Origin: Clytia hemisphaerica
Taxonomy: Eukaryota; Cnidaria; Hydrozoa; Leptothecata; Clytiidae
Direction: 5' to 3'
DNA: 64,000 nucleotides
Assembly: GCA_902728285.1 (NCBI GenBank)
Contig: CACVBU010000359.1
Coordinates: 930,001 to 994,000, forward strand
Positions 1 to 9,749 of this stretch are shown here, in pieces. The position numbers and the translations under genes are program-made. Positions within the stretch are counted from its first letter, which is position 1; every line of letters starts with the position of its first letter. The notes under the pieces were generated by a model. That model did no database searches and was not told where the DNA came from. It saw only the letters and a list, made by a program, of their open reading frames with translations.

Positions 1-1212
1 ACCATTCATCTCAAGCTCTTTGATATCATCCAGCATTGGCTTGAGTATCTTCCCATAACAATAGTCATTTAGAAGATGGGCATCAAATAAAACAAGAAGG
101 TTTATATCAGATAATCGTGATCTAAATAAAGAGGGAAGGTTTCCAAGAACAAAGTAAATGGCAGAAGTTTTATGCTTGACAGTTTTATTTCCTAATGGAT
201 TAACAGTGTTGAAGTCATCATGATAAAGAATGATTTGTAGAGATAGTGGTTCATTTGAAAATAAAGGATGTTCGCGAAAAACAGAACCATCTTTAAAATC
301 ACGCAAAATACCGTCACTTTCACTCTGAGAATTAGCAATAACTTCCGCAAAAAGATCTTCATGCTTTAACAAGACAGAAAGTGTTGACAAAATTGGAACA
401 TACTGGTAAGTATCCATTCCCCCCTTTGAATTATTGCCTAATGTGATTTCAATTGGCTCCACATACTGAGGTTTATTTTCAGTAAATTGAGATAAGGCTT
501 TTGCTCCTTTAAATTTATTAAAGGCTATGGCATATTCACTCTCACATTGCAATATCATTTTTGTTTCATGGTCAAGTTTAAAATTTGCGATGTTTCGAGA
601 CAAAGATGATTTGATTGCTTCTCCGTGTCGCTTTCGGTCTATACTTAAAATGTGAGATAATTTTTCACTTATAAAACAGGTCGCCTCAGTGGTAACAAAA
701 TATTTCTCACGCAGTTCGAGCAGAAAGGAATGAATAGTTTCGACCGCAGTTTCATCAAAATAAGACTCTTTGTTATATGGATTAGAATCTTCATTAGCTC
801 CTATACTACTTAAATCATTTTCTACACCAATAAAATTTTCACTGACCCCCCTGCTATTGCTTTCGTCATCAACTCCACCCTTGCCAAAAAGCTCTGGTTC
901 AACTACATTTTCAAAGTTAGTACTATCAAGACCAAGAGAAAATTCAACATTTTTACTTGTCTTTCTGACTTGCATGTGTTGCTCATAAAACCAAAGATGG
1001 CAAGCCTTAGCATGTCTACGGAAGCTCTGAAGATTTGTAAAAGTTTTGGTACAAGAAGAGATACGACAAGCATATGGTGCACCAACCTTTAATGTATGGC
1101 TTTCAAAAAAATGATTCAAAACCTTGTTGTAGTCTGTACTTGCATAAAGACAACCAAGTAAGGAACAGGAAAATTCTCGTGATGAGCTAGATTGGGCTGA
1201 AACAGCTGCCAT
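1..1212 (-). CDS. C2H2 zinc-finger protein, copy 1 (3' end outside window)
   Basis: An open frame runs from ATG at 1212 leftwards to the window edge with no stop, about 404 codons. After a short N-terminus (MAAVSAQSSSS) come two C2H2 fingers, both of the C-x4-C type. The second reads CRISSC, a 12-residue spacer starting TKTFTNLQSF, then H-x4-H. An acidic, Ser/Asn-rich linker follows, then a long conserved region containing VETIHSFLLELREKYFVTT, DTYQYVPILSTLSV, REHPLFSNEPLSLQI and NTVNPLGNK. Proteins with this finger-plus-conserved-region layout recur as uncharacterised multi-copy families in invertebrate and fish genomes; I recall no proven function. Nucleic-acid binding is inferred from the fingers. 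It lies head to head with the kinase gene at 1977 and has a truncated paralogue at 4980-5786 in the same arrangement. The start is supported by alignment with that paralogue (MAAL). Confidence 0.85.
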   Translation of the reverse strand, partial: MAAVSAQSSSSREFSCSLLGCLYASTDYNKVLNHFFESHTLKVGAPYACRISSCTKTFTNLQSFRRHAKACHLWFYEQHMQVRKTSKNVEFSLGLDSTNFENVVEPELFGKGGVDDESNSRGVSENFIGVENDLSSIGANEDSNPYNKESYFDETAVETIHSFLLELREKYFVTTEATCFISEKLSHILSIDRKRHGEAIKSSLSRNIANFKLDHETKMILQCESEYAIAFNKFKGAKALSQFTENKPQYVEPIEITLGNNSKGGMDTYQYVPILSTLSVLLKHEDLFAEVIANSQSESDGILRDFKDGSVFREHPLFSNEPLSLQIILYHDDFNTVNPLGNKTVKHKTSAIYFVLGNLPSLFRSRLSDINLLVLFDAHLLNDYCYGKILKPMLDDIKELEMNG

Positions 1213-1976
1213 TGTCACATTGTATACTTTTGGAAGCAAAATAAGTTCAACGAGCCAAAAACATCACAGTAGTAAAAGATACATCCAACTCAAAAAAATT
1301 ACAAGATGAACCTCTCACCAGCAAGTCAATTAAAATATGACAGAAAAACAAGACCCTTTCTAGTCTTATTTTCCCGCCAAAGTCGAAATCCAAAGTAGAA
1401 TTAAACAAAATGGTAGCTACATATAGTTGTGAGAATGTAAAAATTGATCAGTAATCAATAAGTTTATACATAGACATTATCTTTAAATAATTACACTATT
1501 CTGTCTTTTTATATATGTTAACTGTTGTTTGAGTCATTTTCAAGATTAATTCAAAGAGAGTTTACTCAGATCTCATAATAATCATTTCGAATTATAACGG
1601 TCCTTAGTTTTTGATCAGTAGAGCAATAAGCTCGTCTCCAGTCCACATATTTTATTTGCGCTTACCGCCCGACTATGCGCCCTAACTTACTGCAGATAAA
1701 TCTCATAGACACGGTTAAACCTTTTTCATAGACATGGTTTTTTTTAGGATGAAATGGCGGGAATCAAACAACGCCCCTCCCACATTTTGCGTGTGGGTTT
1801 GATTTGACGTGCTTGACGTTGATTGGCTGAATTAGACCCTTTTCGATTGTTCTTGTTTCACCCTCTAAAAGAGAAACTCACACCCAAGATGTGGCCATTT
1901 TTCTAAAAAAAGAAACAGAAAGACGACTTCTCTCCCAGCCCGCTCCTCGAATTGAATTGAAATCGAATTACGTGCC
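1213..1976. promoter_or_regulatory. Shared intergenic region of divergent C2H2/kinase pair 1
   Basis: This 764-bp gap separates two divergent start codons and must hold both promoters. Several segments match the equivalent gap of pair 2 (5787-6488): an AACAAGACCCTTTC..AGTCTTA stretch (about 1350 here, about 6030 there), a GATTGATCAG-like stretch (about 1445 and 6112), and an inverted CCAAT box in GATTGG at 1821-1826 and 6376-6381. No convincing TATA box was identified. Conservation between the copies is what marks it as regulatory; the factors are unknown. Confidence 0.55.
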
Positions 1977-3555
1977 ATGGCTGGTAGTAGTGCAAACGCA
2001 ACAAGATCTTGGTAAGTAATAAAAATGTTTATCTTGCCGATTCGTGATGTTGAATTTCTACAAAATACTCAAAATTTTTACCTTTTGAGCTTTTTTGGTT
2101 GCGTGAATGCGTGAAAATCGAAAAAAATTGCGTGAATGCATGAATTGAAAACTTGCGTGAACGTGAAAATCCACTTTTTTCGATTGCGTGAATGCGTGAA
2201 TCTGACCTGTTTTTTGCGTGAACACGTGAATTTTCCCTTTTTTACCCGATTTGTGCAAACTTTCCCGATTTTTGAATATTTCCCCTATTTTTTCCGAAAA
2301 TTTCCCCGATTTTCCAAAAAATCGGATTTGCGTCGAGAAGAACTTTGGCATAAGATAATTTTATACATCCTGGTGAATAATAATCTCTTAAATGCTTTTT
2401 TTTAACAGGCTGAAATGTAATGTATCACCATTTACATGCGATGGAAAACACGATCAATGTTTTAAATTCGATGATTTATACAAGGAGGCTTCAACAAACA
2501 ACATCGTCAAAACTCAAACATCGCTTGGTCGTGCTTTGAAATTGGAATTTCCTGATTCAATTAAAAAAATGCGTATTGGATATAAACGGAATCTTGTTTA
2601 CTGTGGGCTGAAAATGAAAGACAAAGAGGAAATCAATGATTTGAAAAAAAGGAAGGGGGAGTTGGAGCGAACGAATGCTGTATTGGAGAAGTCACTTAAA
2701 ACTTACCAGAATGAATTTGTTTCAGAAAGAAAAGAAAAAGAAAAGCTGCTGAAAGCTTTCAAGGAGAATAAAGAGTTTCATTTGCCAGCTTCATTTTATT
2801 TGCAATCAGAGCATTTGAAGCCAGTACAATCGAGCTCGACAATTGGTAGGGGAACGTTTGGGAGTGTTGAGCTTCGACATTTTAAGGGTGAAATTGTTGC
2901 GGCGAAATTATTAGTCAATGAGAAGTATACTTTTGAACAAAATCGCAATATGGTTTTAAAGGAGGCTAAAATCATTGCAAATCTGCGGTTCCATAACGGT
3001 CTGCCGTCTTTAGTTGGCATTTGCGTTGATGAGTCGCCTTTGAAATTGGTGATGCAATTTTATTCTTTTGAATGTGGACCAAAGTCTCTCTACTCTTTCT
3101 TGAAGGAAAAGTTTCCTGTTGATATTCAGAAAATGCACCTCATATTTCTTCAGATAGCAGAAGCACTTAATGTAATTCACGTAAGCGGGTATCTTCACAA
3201 TGACTTAAAACTTGATAACGTTGTTTTGCATGGAGATCGAAATACGATACAACCTGTTATCATTGATTTTAATTGCGGTTGTAAAATTGAGAGAGGTAGA
3301 CATTTCGAATTGAGTGTCGAAGAGAAGGAGAAGTACAAAAAAACTCGTCGTCATGTTGCTCCAGAAGTGGTTGAAGGCCAAAGCGCCCAGTCAGTAGTTT
3401 CTGACATCTTTTCGTATGGTTACATGTTGGAGCAAACAGTCAGATGTGGTTATAGCTCAGAAAAATTCAAAAAAATCATAAAAAATACAGTCGTTCATAA
3501 AAATTGGAAATATCGATCATCGTTAACAGCTATATGCAACGACTTAACTGAGTAA
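1977..3555 (+). CDS. RFX-like winged-helix / protein kinase fusion, copy 1
   Basis: Two exons, 1977-2011 and 2409-3555, join with GT/AG borders inside a Trp codon to give 393 residues. Residues about 11-85 resemble the RFX-type winged helix: a W-L start, a Phe/Tyr-rich helix (FKFDDLYKEAS), then LGRALKLEFP, RIGYKRN and VYCGLK, matching the family pattern of LG..L...F, R.LG.RG and YYG. A charged coiled coil (about 86-135) follows, then a kinase domain: GRGTFG loop at 158-163, VAAK lysine 178, helix-C KEAKII, catalytic loop HNDLKLDN (D277), DFN at 298-300, APE at 329-331. D, K and N of the catalytic loop and the metal-binding D are present, so activity is plausible. HRD to HND and DFG to DFN are departures from the norm. 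A paralogue lies at 6489-7830. Kinase call is firm; the winged-helix call is inference. The short first exon is supported by the same structure in the paralogue. Confidence 0.9.
2095..2240. repeat. GCGTGAA short repeats inside kinase-1 intron
   Basis: The 397-bp intron (2012-2408) carries at least six copies of GCGTGAA, often as TTGCGTGAATGCGTGAA with A- and T-rich spacers. Open frames across it on both strands are low-complexity (Phe/Lys-rich) and are not taken as coding. The paralogue's intron (6524-6704) lacks this repeat. Confidence 0.6.
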
Positions 3556-3815
3556 TATAATATTGATTTTCCACATAGGGAAAGTGCCTATCTCTCATCT
3601 ATTGTTTTGTTTTCAAAACAAAGTCAAAACACATACGTAGATTCTTATTATAAAGGGTGGTACAGTCTTTCGGTCGGGGTTGTCATTCTTTTTTTTTTGT
3701 TGCGAAGTAGGCACTTTCTCCCCCTCTTAAAACTAAAATTTCAAACAATATTCAATGTTCCAATAATTTATTGTAAGAATTTATTATCATTTATTCTTAC
3801 TTTATCATTAGATAA

Positions 3816-3821
3816 ATAAAT
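3816..3821 (+). terminator. Candidate poly(A) signal of kinase copy 1
   Basis: AATAAA lies about 260 bp after the stop codon in AT-rich DNA. It is the first canonical signal I see downstream on this strand. No cleavage site can be assigned. Confidence 0.35.
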
Positions 3822-4019
3822 GTACATTTCAAAACAAAAGAAGAAAATTCATTGTATTTTTACCGTCTTTCCGCATTTAGAAATTAATTACCAAAGAAAA
3901 TTTGAAAAGATCTCACCCGCGAAATTAAATTCCTGCAAACAAAAATGAATTTCATCTGCGAAATTAAAATACTAGACTGTTATGAGTTTTGTTTCGCTCT
4001 TTCCACCATACTCTCGGGT

Positions 4020-4275
4020 AACTAATAAACGGGGGGTCTGGAATAAGCGGGGGTGGGTGGAAAAAATCTCAAAACTTAATAAGCGGGGGGGAGGGGGTTG
4101 GAATAAAGATGTCCTTGGTGGAAAAGTTTTGAAAAGGGGGTTAATGCAGAAGAATAGGGCAAAAAAGAGATGAATTTTCAAAATACTTTCTGAAAATTTA
4201 ATAAGGGGTTGGAATAAGAATGTCCTGGGTGGAAAATTTTCGAAAAATTAATTAGTGGGGGGGGGTACGCTTATT
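4020..4275. repeat. G-rich AATAAGCGGGGG-type repeat
   Basis: Partly duplicated sequence with poly-G runs. Two blocks read GGTTGGAATAA(A/G)(G/A)ATGTCC followed by a TGGTGGAAAA- or GGTGGAAAA-like stretch, each flanked by AATAAGCGGGGG or TTAATTAGTGGGGG. Similar G- or C-rich stretches occur near 24620-24725 (inverse strand) and 38780-38820, so it belongs to a dispersed family. No coding signal. The rest of 3560-4650 is AT-rich with nothing recognised. Confidence 0.5.
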
Positions 4276-4689
4276 AGGTACCCGATAGTAGATCAATTAT
4301 TATCACCCCTCAAATCCTGTTCTGAGTAAAAAATAACTTCGTTATTTTTCGAGTTTTGATACTTTTTAACAAACTCTCAAAAAAGGCTTTTTGATCAGCG
4401 AAATTAAAACACCACAAAAAAAATTAGGAAACCCCTCATCCTCCCCCATTCGCTCCCGCTCGCAGAGACTTAAAGTACTACTAGGCAAAATAAAAAATAC
4501 AAGATATATTATGGGCACTACAAATTTCGTTGAAAAAAAATATTCTTCATTATAATTTTTGAATTCTTTGTTGGAAAAGTAATCGATTTCCTTTAAACAG
4601 CGTTAGAGGTCGCGCAAACCGCGTAAAAAGAACAACCTCATTTTGCACGCGCGACAAAAATATAATCAAACTTATGAAACGCTTGTCTA

Positions 4690-4979
4690 TGGAAAAATTG
4701 ATGGTCTCAAAAGAGACCTTAATGGGTGTTAAGAGGGACACACTTTATAACCAGACTCCCGGGGTTTATTTATTAAATAAAACGAGACCTTTTAAGGTTT
4801 CTTTTGAAACATTTTTTGAGAGGGAACCATTAAAGGTTCTATTTGAGACCTTTTTTAATATGCCTTTCGTACATTCCAATCTAGACCCCGAAGGTCTTAA
4901 ATGGGAACGTGAAAGGTATCGCTTAAGTCTTGTAAGGTCTACTTTCAAACGAGACCCCGAAAGGTCTCTTTCAAAACCT
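4690..4979. repeat. AGGTCT/AGACC palindrome-rich repeat abutting C2H2 copy 2
   Basis: A run of short imperfect palindromes, for example GGTCTCAAAAGAGACC and AAGGTCTCTTTCAAAACC, spaced by 20-40 bp. The right end (CCTTTAAAACTGTGAGTG) resembles the right end of the related block at 9365-9735 (CCTTAAAAACTGAGAGTG), suggesting a defined element boundary. It begins exactly where homology of C2H2 copy 2 to copy 1 stops. Confidence 0.6.
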
Positions 4980-5786
4980 TTAAAACTGTGAGTGTACAGA
5001 AAGGGTAGAAAGCAGTGGAACATATTGATAAGTGTCAGTCCCCCCTTTTTTATTTTGTCCTAAAACAATTTCAATTGGTTCCACATACTCAGATTTTGTT
5101 GTTGTATATTGTGACAAAGATTTTTGCCCTTTGAATTTATCAAAAGCTAAAGCATATTCACTTTGACACTTAAGAACCATTTTGGTTTCATGGTCAATTT
5201 TAAAATTTGGATTATTTCTGAGAAGAGATGATTCTACAGCTTTACTATGCCTCTGGCGGTCAAGATTTATTATGTTTGACATTTTTTCACTCAAGAAGCA
5301 GGTTGCTTCAGTAGTGATAAAGTATTTTTCACGCAATTCCAATAATAATTTATGGATTTTCTCAACAGCAGATTCATCAAAAATAGATTCATCATTTGGC
5401 TCAAAATCGTTATTTGAGTCAGCAGAAAAATTTGTTTGTATGTTATCCTCCCCACCAAAATGATCAGGCTCACAAGTATCTTCAATGTCGATGTTATTGT
5501 CATCAGTCACACAGTCAACAGTGTCACCAGTTTTCTTTCTTACGAGCATATACTTCTCATAAAACCAAGAATGTTTTGTTTGCACATGCCTTCGAAAACT
5601 TTGAAGATTTTTAAAGCTCTTAGGACAGGAGGAAATACGACATATAAAAGGTGCATCAGACTGCAAAGTGTGTTTGTCAAAAAAATGGTGCAAAAGCTTG
5701 TTATAATTGCTGGCAACATAAGGGCAGTCAAGTAGAGGACAAGAAAATTGTTGAGTAATTGGTTCACCTGATGGTAATGCTGCCAT
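4980..5786 (-). pseudogene. C2H2 zinc-finger protein, copy 2, truncated
   Basis: Paralogue of the gene at 1-1212: MAALPSGEP start at 5786, two C-x4-C fingers (the second CRISSC with FKNLQSFRRH), an acidic linker, then VEKIHKLLLELREKYFITT and DTYQYVPLLSTLSV. Copy 1 continues for at least another 125 residues here. Copy 2 instead reads VHSQF and stops, because the coding sequence runs into the AGGTCT repeat at about 4995. Codons upstream of 5786 (to 5828) are open but contain no ATG in this frame and have no match in copy 1; GTAAGT lies there too. No continuation of the lost C-terminal part is seen left of the repeat. It may be a decayed gene or an expressed short version keeping the fingers. 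It is divergent from the kinase gene at 6489. Confidence 0.75.
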
Positions 5787-6488
5787 CTCACCTCTCAAGA
5801 AAACATACTTACCTACAATTACATTCAATAATCAAGACAGAAAACAAAAACAACAAAACAAAATCTGCCAGTATGAAAATATTGGTGACAGAAACCGAAA
5901 GTTAAAGCTTCGTTATTTTTTCTGAGAATTTCTTCTTTAGACTATCAGCCGACATCTGCTTTTCGTGACAACCACATTGAAATGCTCGAACAAATCGCAG
6001 CACATAAAAAAAAGTTTGAATGAAATAAACAAGACCCTTTCAAGTCTTAATTTCGCGCTCTTTTAAAAATGAAAGTGAAAGGAATCGCAACAAAAGTAAT
6101 GAGAATCTAAAGATTGATCAGAAATGTAAAACAAAGTTGGACAAGAATATCAAAGTTTTTCTCTGAGTATGAAATTTTTCTTGTAAAATTAGAGCCCTGA
6201 CTTCATTGTAAATACTTTCAGAAATTTATTTTCTCTATGATCAAATAATTCATGACAAAAATCTTCCTTCCTTCTAAAATTATGATCATGAGATTTTTCA
6301 GCTTGTTCCCAGACTCCGCATAAATCATTTGGCGCACGCCCAATTCGCGCCAAATTTCAGAACGTATTTAACGCTGATTGGTCGTTGATGTTCGAATATC
6401 CGAATAAAGCAAGTGACCATTCGATTTATATCATTCATTCTCCATTCTTACCCAGCAACGAACAGGTCAACGGAAACTTTATCACATA
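5787..6488. promoter_or_regulatory. Shared intergenic region of divergent C2H2/kinase pair 2
   Basis: This 702-bp gap between divergent starts aligns in patches with 1213-1976: AACAAGACCCTTTCAAGTCTTA near 6030, AGATTGATCAG near 6112, and the inverted CCAAT box GATTGG at 6376-6381. The retained patches at similar distance and order support duplication of the whole pair with its promoter. Confidence 0.5.
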
Positions 6489-7830
6489 ATGACTGGTACG
6501 GCTTACGATGTGATAAGAGCTTGGTAAGTCAACAGGCGGGTTTTACAGGCGGAAATCTTTTGAAAACGCCGCTTTTAATAGCAATTTAGTCTCTCTAAGG
6601 GTTCAGAAGTGCACACATCCAACATCTCTTAACTCTAATCCCTTCCCGTCCCAGGGTAACCCTGATTTCCTCAGAATTTTATTTTAATCTTATTCTCTTA
6701 ATAGGTTGAAACGTAATGTGATGGCATTAAACTGTGATGGAAAGCATGCAAATTGTTCTACTTTTAAAGACATTTACGAAGAGGCATCCAAAGTAAAGGT
6801 AGTATCGAAAAAGCTACTCGCCAATGCCATTCAAATCGAGTTTCCAAAGGCTGAAAAGAAGAGGATTGGGGGGAAGAGAAAGATAATCTACTGTGGGTTG
6901 AAAGTAAAATTATTCAACAAAGATCGAGAAATTGAAGAGTTGGAGAAAAAGAATAAAGCACTAAACAAATCTGGTCAAATATATTTAAAAGAATGGAAGA
7001 ATGAAAGACGTGAAAAGGAACTGTTCCAGCAAGTGTACAAAGAGAGTAAAGAATTTTATCTGCCGCCAAGTTTTTTCCTACAATCAAAACAGCTGGAGCA
7101 ACTCGAAAAGACTTCAATCGGTAGTGGAACCTTTGGAAAAGTGGAATTGAGAATGTTCAACGGGAAGATGGTTGCAACAAAATTATTGGTGAATGATACT
7201 TACACGATGGAGCAACACCGTAATATGCTTTTAAAAGAGGCTAAAGTTATAGTTAACATTAGAAGTCATTGTAATTTAGCAACTTTGATTGGTGTTTGCA
7301 TTGACGAGCCTCCTTTTAAATTGGTTTTGGAGTTTTACTCTTTTGAAGATGGAGCTAGGTCATTATACAGCCTTTTAAAGGACAAAATCAATATCAAGAT
7401 CGATGCAATGCACCTCATATTTTTCAAGATTGCAGATGCGCTTAACACCATGCACCTAAGTGGATACATTCACAACGACCTTAAACTTGATAACGTCGTG
7501 CTTAAAGGTAACCGCCATTCTATACAGCCAGTCATCATCGATTTTAACTGCAGTTGTAAAATTGGTAAGGGAAGGAAGTTTTCTCTCAATGCTATTGAAA
7601 GAGAGAGATACAGAGAAGCAAGACGACATGTAGCTCCTGAGATAGTTGACGGTAGAGGTGGCCAGTCAATATTGAGTGACATATATTCGTATGGCTACAT
7701 GGCCAAACAAGTACTGAATTGTGGTTATGATTCAGATAAACTTAAATTGATTAAAAAAAACACTATACTGTTCACCAATTGGCAGTTACGCTCGTCTCTA
7801 ACAGCAATTTGTCAAATTTTGATTGAATAA
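6489..7830 (+). CDS. RFX-like winged-helix / protein kinase fusion, copy 2
   Basis: Exons 6489-6523 and 6705-7830 splice at the same position as copy 1, within the Trp codon, giving 386 residues. The N-terminal region has CDGKHANC, FKDIYEEAS, LANAIQIEFP, RIGGKRK and IYCGLK, the same RFX-like layout. A coiled coil (about 80-128) leads to a kinase domain: GSGTFG at 151-156, VATK lysine 171, KEAKVI, HNDLKLDN with D270, DFN at 291-293, and RHVAPEIVDG. As in copy 1 the catalytic Asp, Lys and Asn are kept while HRD-Arg and DFG-Gly are replaced by Asn. Conservation of these changes in both copies argues they are family features rather than decay. The frame is intact. Substrate and pathway are unknown; a DNA-bound kinase is an inference from the domain pairing. 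Confidence 0.9.
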
Positions 7831-7999
7831 TTTTTAGAACCGTAGCTTAGGCTACTACTGGATACTTTTTCATGCAGTGCTTTTTGCTGTAAAATGTCTT
7901 TTGTACAATGGCTTTTATCTTAGAATTTTTTTATTTCTATGTCTAGAAAAAATATTTAGTTCCCGCGAAAATTCCCTTTAAGTAGTAAACTTTTTTATC

Positions 8000-8725
8000 G
8001 TGTCTATTGGATTTTCACTATCGATCGCGTCTATTGAAAAGACTTGCAGTAAAGTCCGCCTGGGAAAGGTCTTGTTTGAGACCCCTAGAGGCATTACGAA
8101 TGAATTTTTTATCGTGTCTATTGGATTTTCACTATCGCGTCTATTGAAAAGACTTGCAGTAAAGTCCGCCTGGGAAAGGTCTTGTTTGAGACCCCTAGAG
8201 GCATTACGAATGAATTTTTTATCGTGTCTATTGGATTTTCACTATCGCGTCTATTGAAAAGACTTGCAGTAAAGTCCGCCTGGGAAAGGTCTTGTTTGAG
8301 ACCCCTAGAGGCATTACGAATGAATTTTTTATCGTGTCTATTGGATTTTCACTATCGCGTCTATTGAAAAGGCTTGCAGTAAAGTTCGCCTGGGAAAGGT
8401 CTTGTTTGAGACCCCTAGAGGCATTACGAATGAATTTTTTATCGTGTCTATTGGATTTTCACTATCGCGTCTATTGAAAAGGCTTGCAGTAAAGTTCGCC
8501 TGGGAAAGGTCTTGTTTGAGACCCCTAGAGGCATCACGAATGAATTTTTTTATCGTGTCTATTGGATTTTCACTATCGTGTCTATTGAAAAGGCTTGCAG
8601 TAAAGTCCGCCTGGGAAAGGTCTTGTTTGAGACCCCTAGAGGCATCACGAATGAATTTTTTTATCGTGTCTATTGGATTTTCACTATCGTGTCTATTGAA
8701 AAGGCTTGCAGTAAAGTCCGCGTAG
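8000..8725. repeat. 110-bp tandem repeat, about 6.6 copies
   Basis: Near-identical units begin at 8000, 8114, 8224, 8334, 8444, 8555 and 8666 (GTGTCTATTGG start). Each includes the short foldback AAAGGTCTTGTTTGAGACCCC, linking it to the AGGTCT palindrome blocks at 4690 and 9365. Since 110 is not a multiple of 3, several frames are open by chance over the array; these are not genes. Confidence 0.9.
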
Positions 8726-8739
8726 AAAATGTTTTCTTT

Positions 8740-9355
8740 GAGTCAATTTTTTCATCAGATCTTCACATTTTATCATATATTAATTGTTAATTAGATGAAA
8801 ATGAAGCCACCCTTACTTCCTTGCTTATGAAATATTAATTAATCTTATGAAATATTCAAGGAAAATCTATCAGTTTTTAAGTTTTATATGACACCTTTTA
8901 GAGGCTAATTATAACGCGGTTATTGACACTGATTTATGTACTCTGTTCATGAAAATTGCGTTGTGATGATAGAACTGCTGTGTCTCTATAATAAACTACA
9001 GAGATAGGTACGTCACAGCCAAACATCAGATTCGATCTGACAGCTCACACTGTACCATTCTTCAATGTAAAAAATTGAAGCTATCATATCAACCTAACAA
9101 CTCTTGTCAACTGTTATCAACTTCGTTCCCCCGTGTATCATATCAGCTTTAGTTATACGATCTTTATAGCGCTAGATTGTACGCTTGCATCGGCTGGATG
9201 AATCTTTTTTTCAGATGGGGAACTCAAACATTGACGTAATCACAAAAATTCGACGTTAGGAAAATGTATCTAAAATGATTGCCGAATGAACGTTTCCAAT
9301 AAACAACGGAATGTCGATAATACGCTGGGGGGAGGAGGTTGAACAGCAATTGATT
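8740..9355. other. Non-coding stretch, nothing recognised
   Basis: AT-rich single-copy-looking sequence with no long frame, repeat or RNA gene that I can identify. Confidence 0.5.
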
Positions 9356-9364
9356 CGAAGCAGA

Positions 9365-9735
9365 GAATCGAGACTATCAAAGGTCTAAATGAATGTGACC
9401 TGAAAAGGTCTGAATAAAAGCCTTTCATAAAAGGGACCCAAAAAGGTCTTATCTAAGGAATGACTCAAGACCTTAATAGGGCTAGAAAAAGACTCCGTTA
9501 ATAATTATTTTTTAAGGTCTTTTTTCAGACCATTTGGGTAACAGTTCCGAACGTATTTTAAATTAAAGCCCTAAACGGTCTCAATAAAGACCTCTCATAA
9601 CACACAATTATCCAAATAAAAATAAGACCGACTATGTTCTGAAAATTAAACCTAAAAGGTCTTATTTAAGACCGATAAGGTCTTTTCTCATATTAGCCTC
9701 TAAAAGGTCTTAATAAAGACCTTAAAAACTGAGAG
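9365..9735. repeat. Block of AAGGTCTT..AAGACCTT palindromes
   Basis: At least ten short foldbacks in 370 bp, for example AAGGTCTTAATAAAGACCTT, AGGTCTTATTTAAGACC and AAGGTCTTTTTTCAGACC. Half-sites occur in both orientations every 15-40 bp. The right end matches the right end of the block at 4690-4979. Confidence 0.65.
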
Positions 9736-9749
9736 TGAAGGGAGAAAGA

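Noticed and set aside
2058-2405. Frames of 89-97 codons on both strands before kinase 1
   Set aside because: Low-complexity repeat inside the kinase intron, no counterpart in the paralogue.
8000-8790. Overlapping frames of 60-107 codons with near-identical peptides
   Set aside because: They arise from the 110-bp repeat shifting frame each unit; no start context or other coding evidence.
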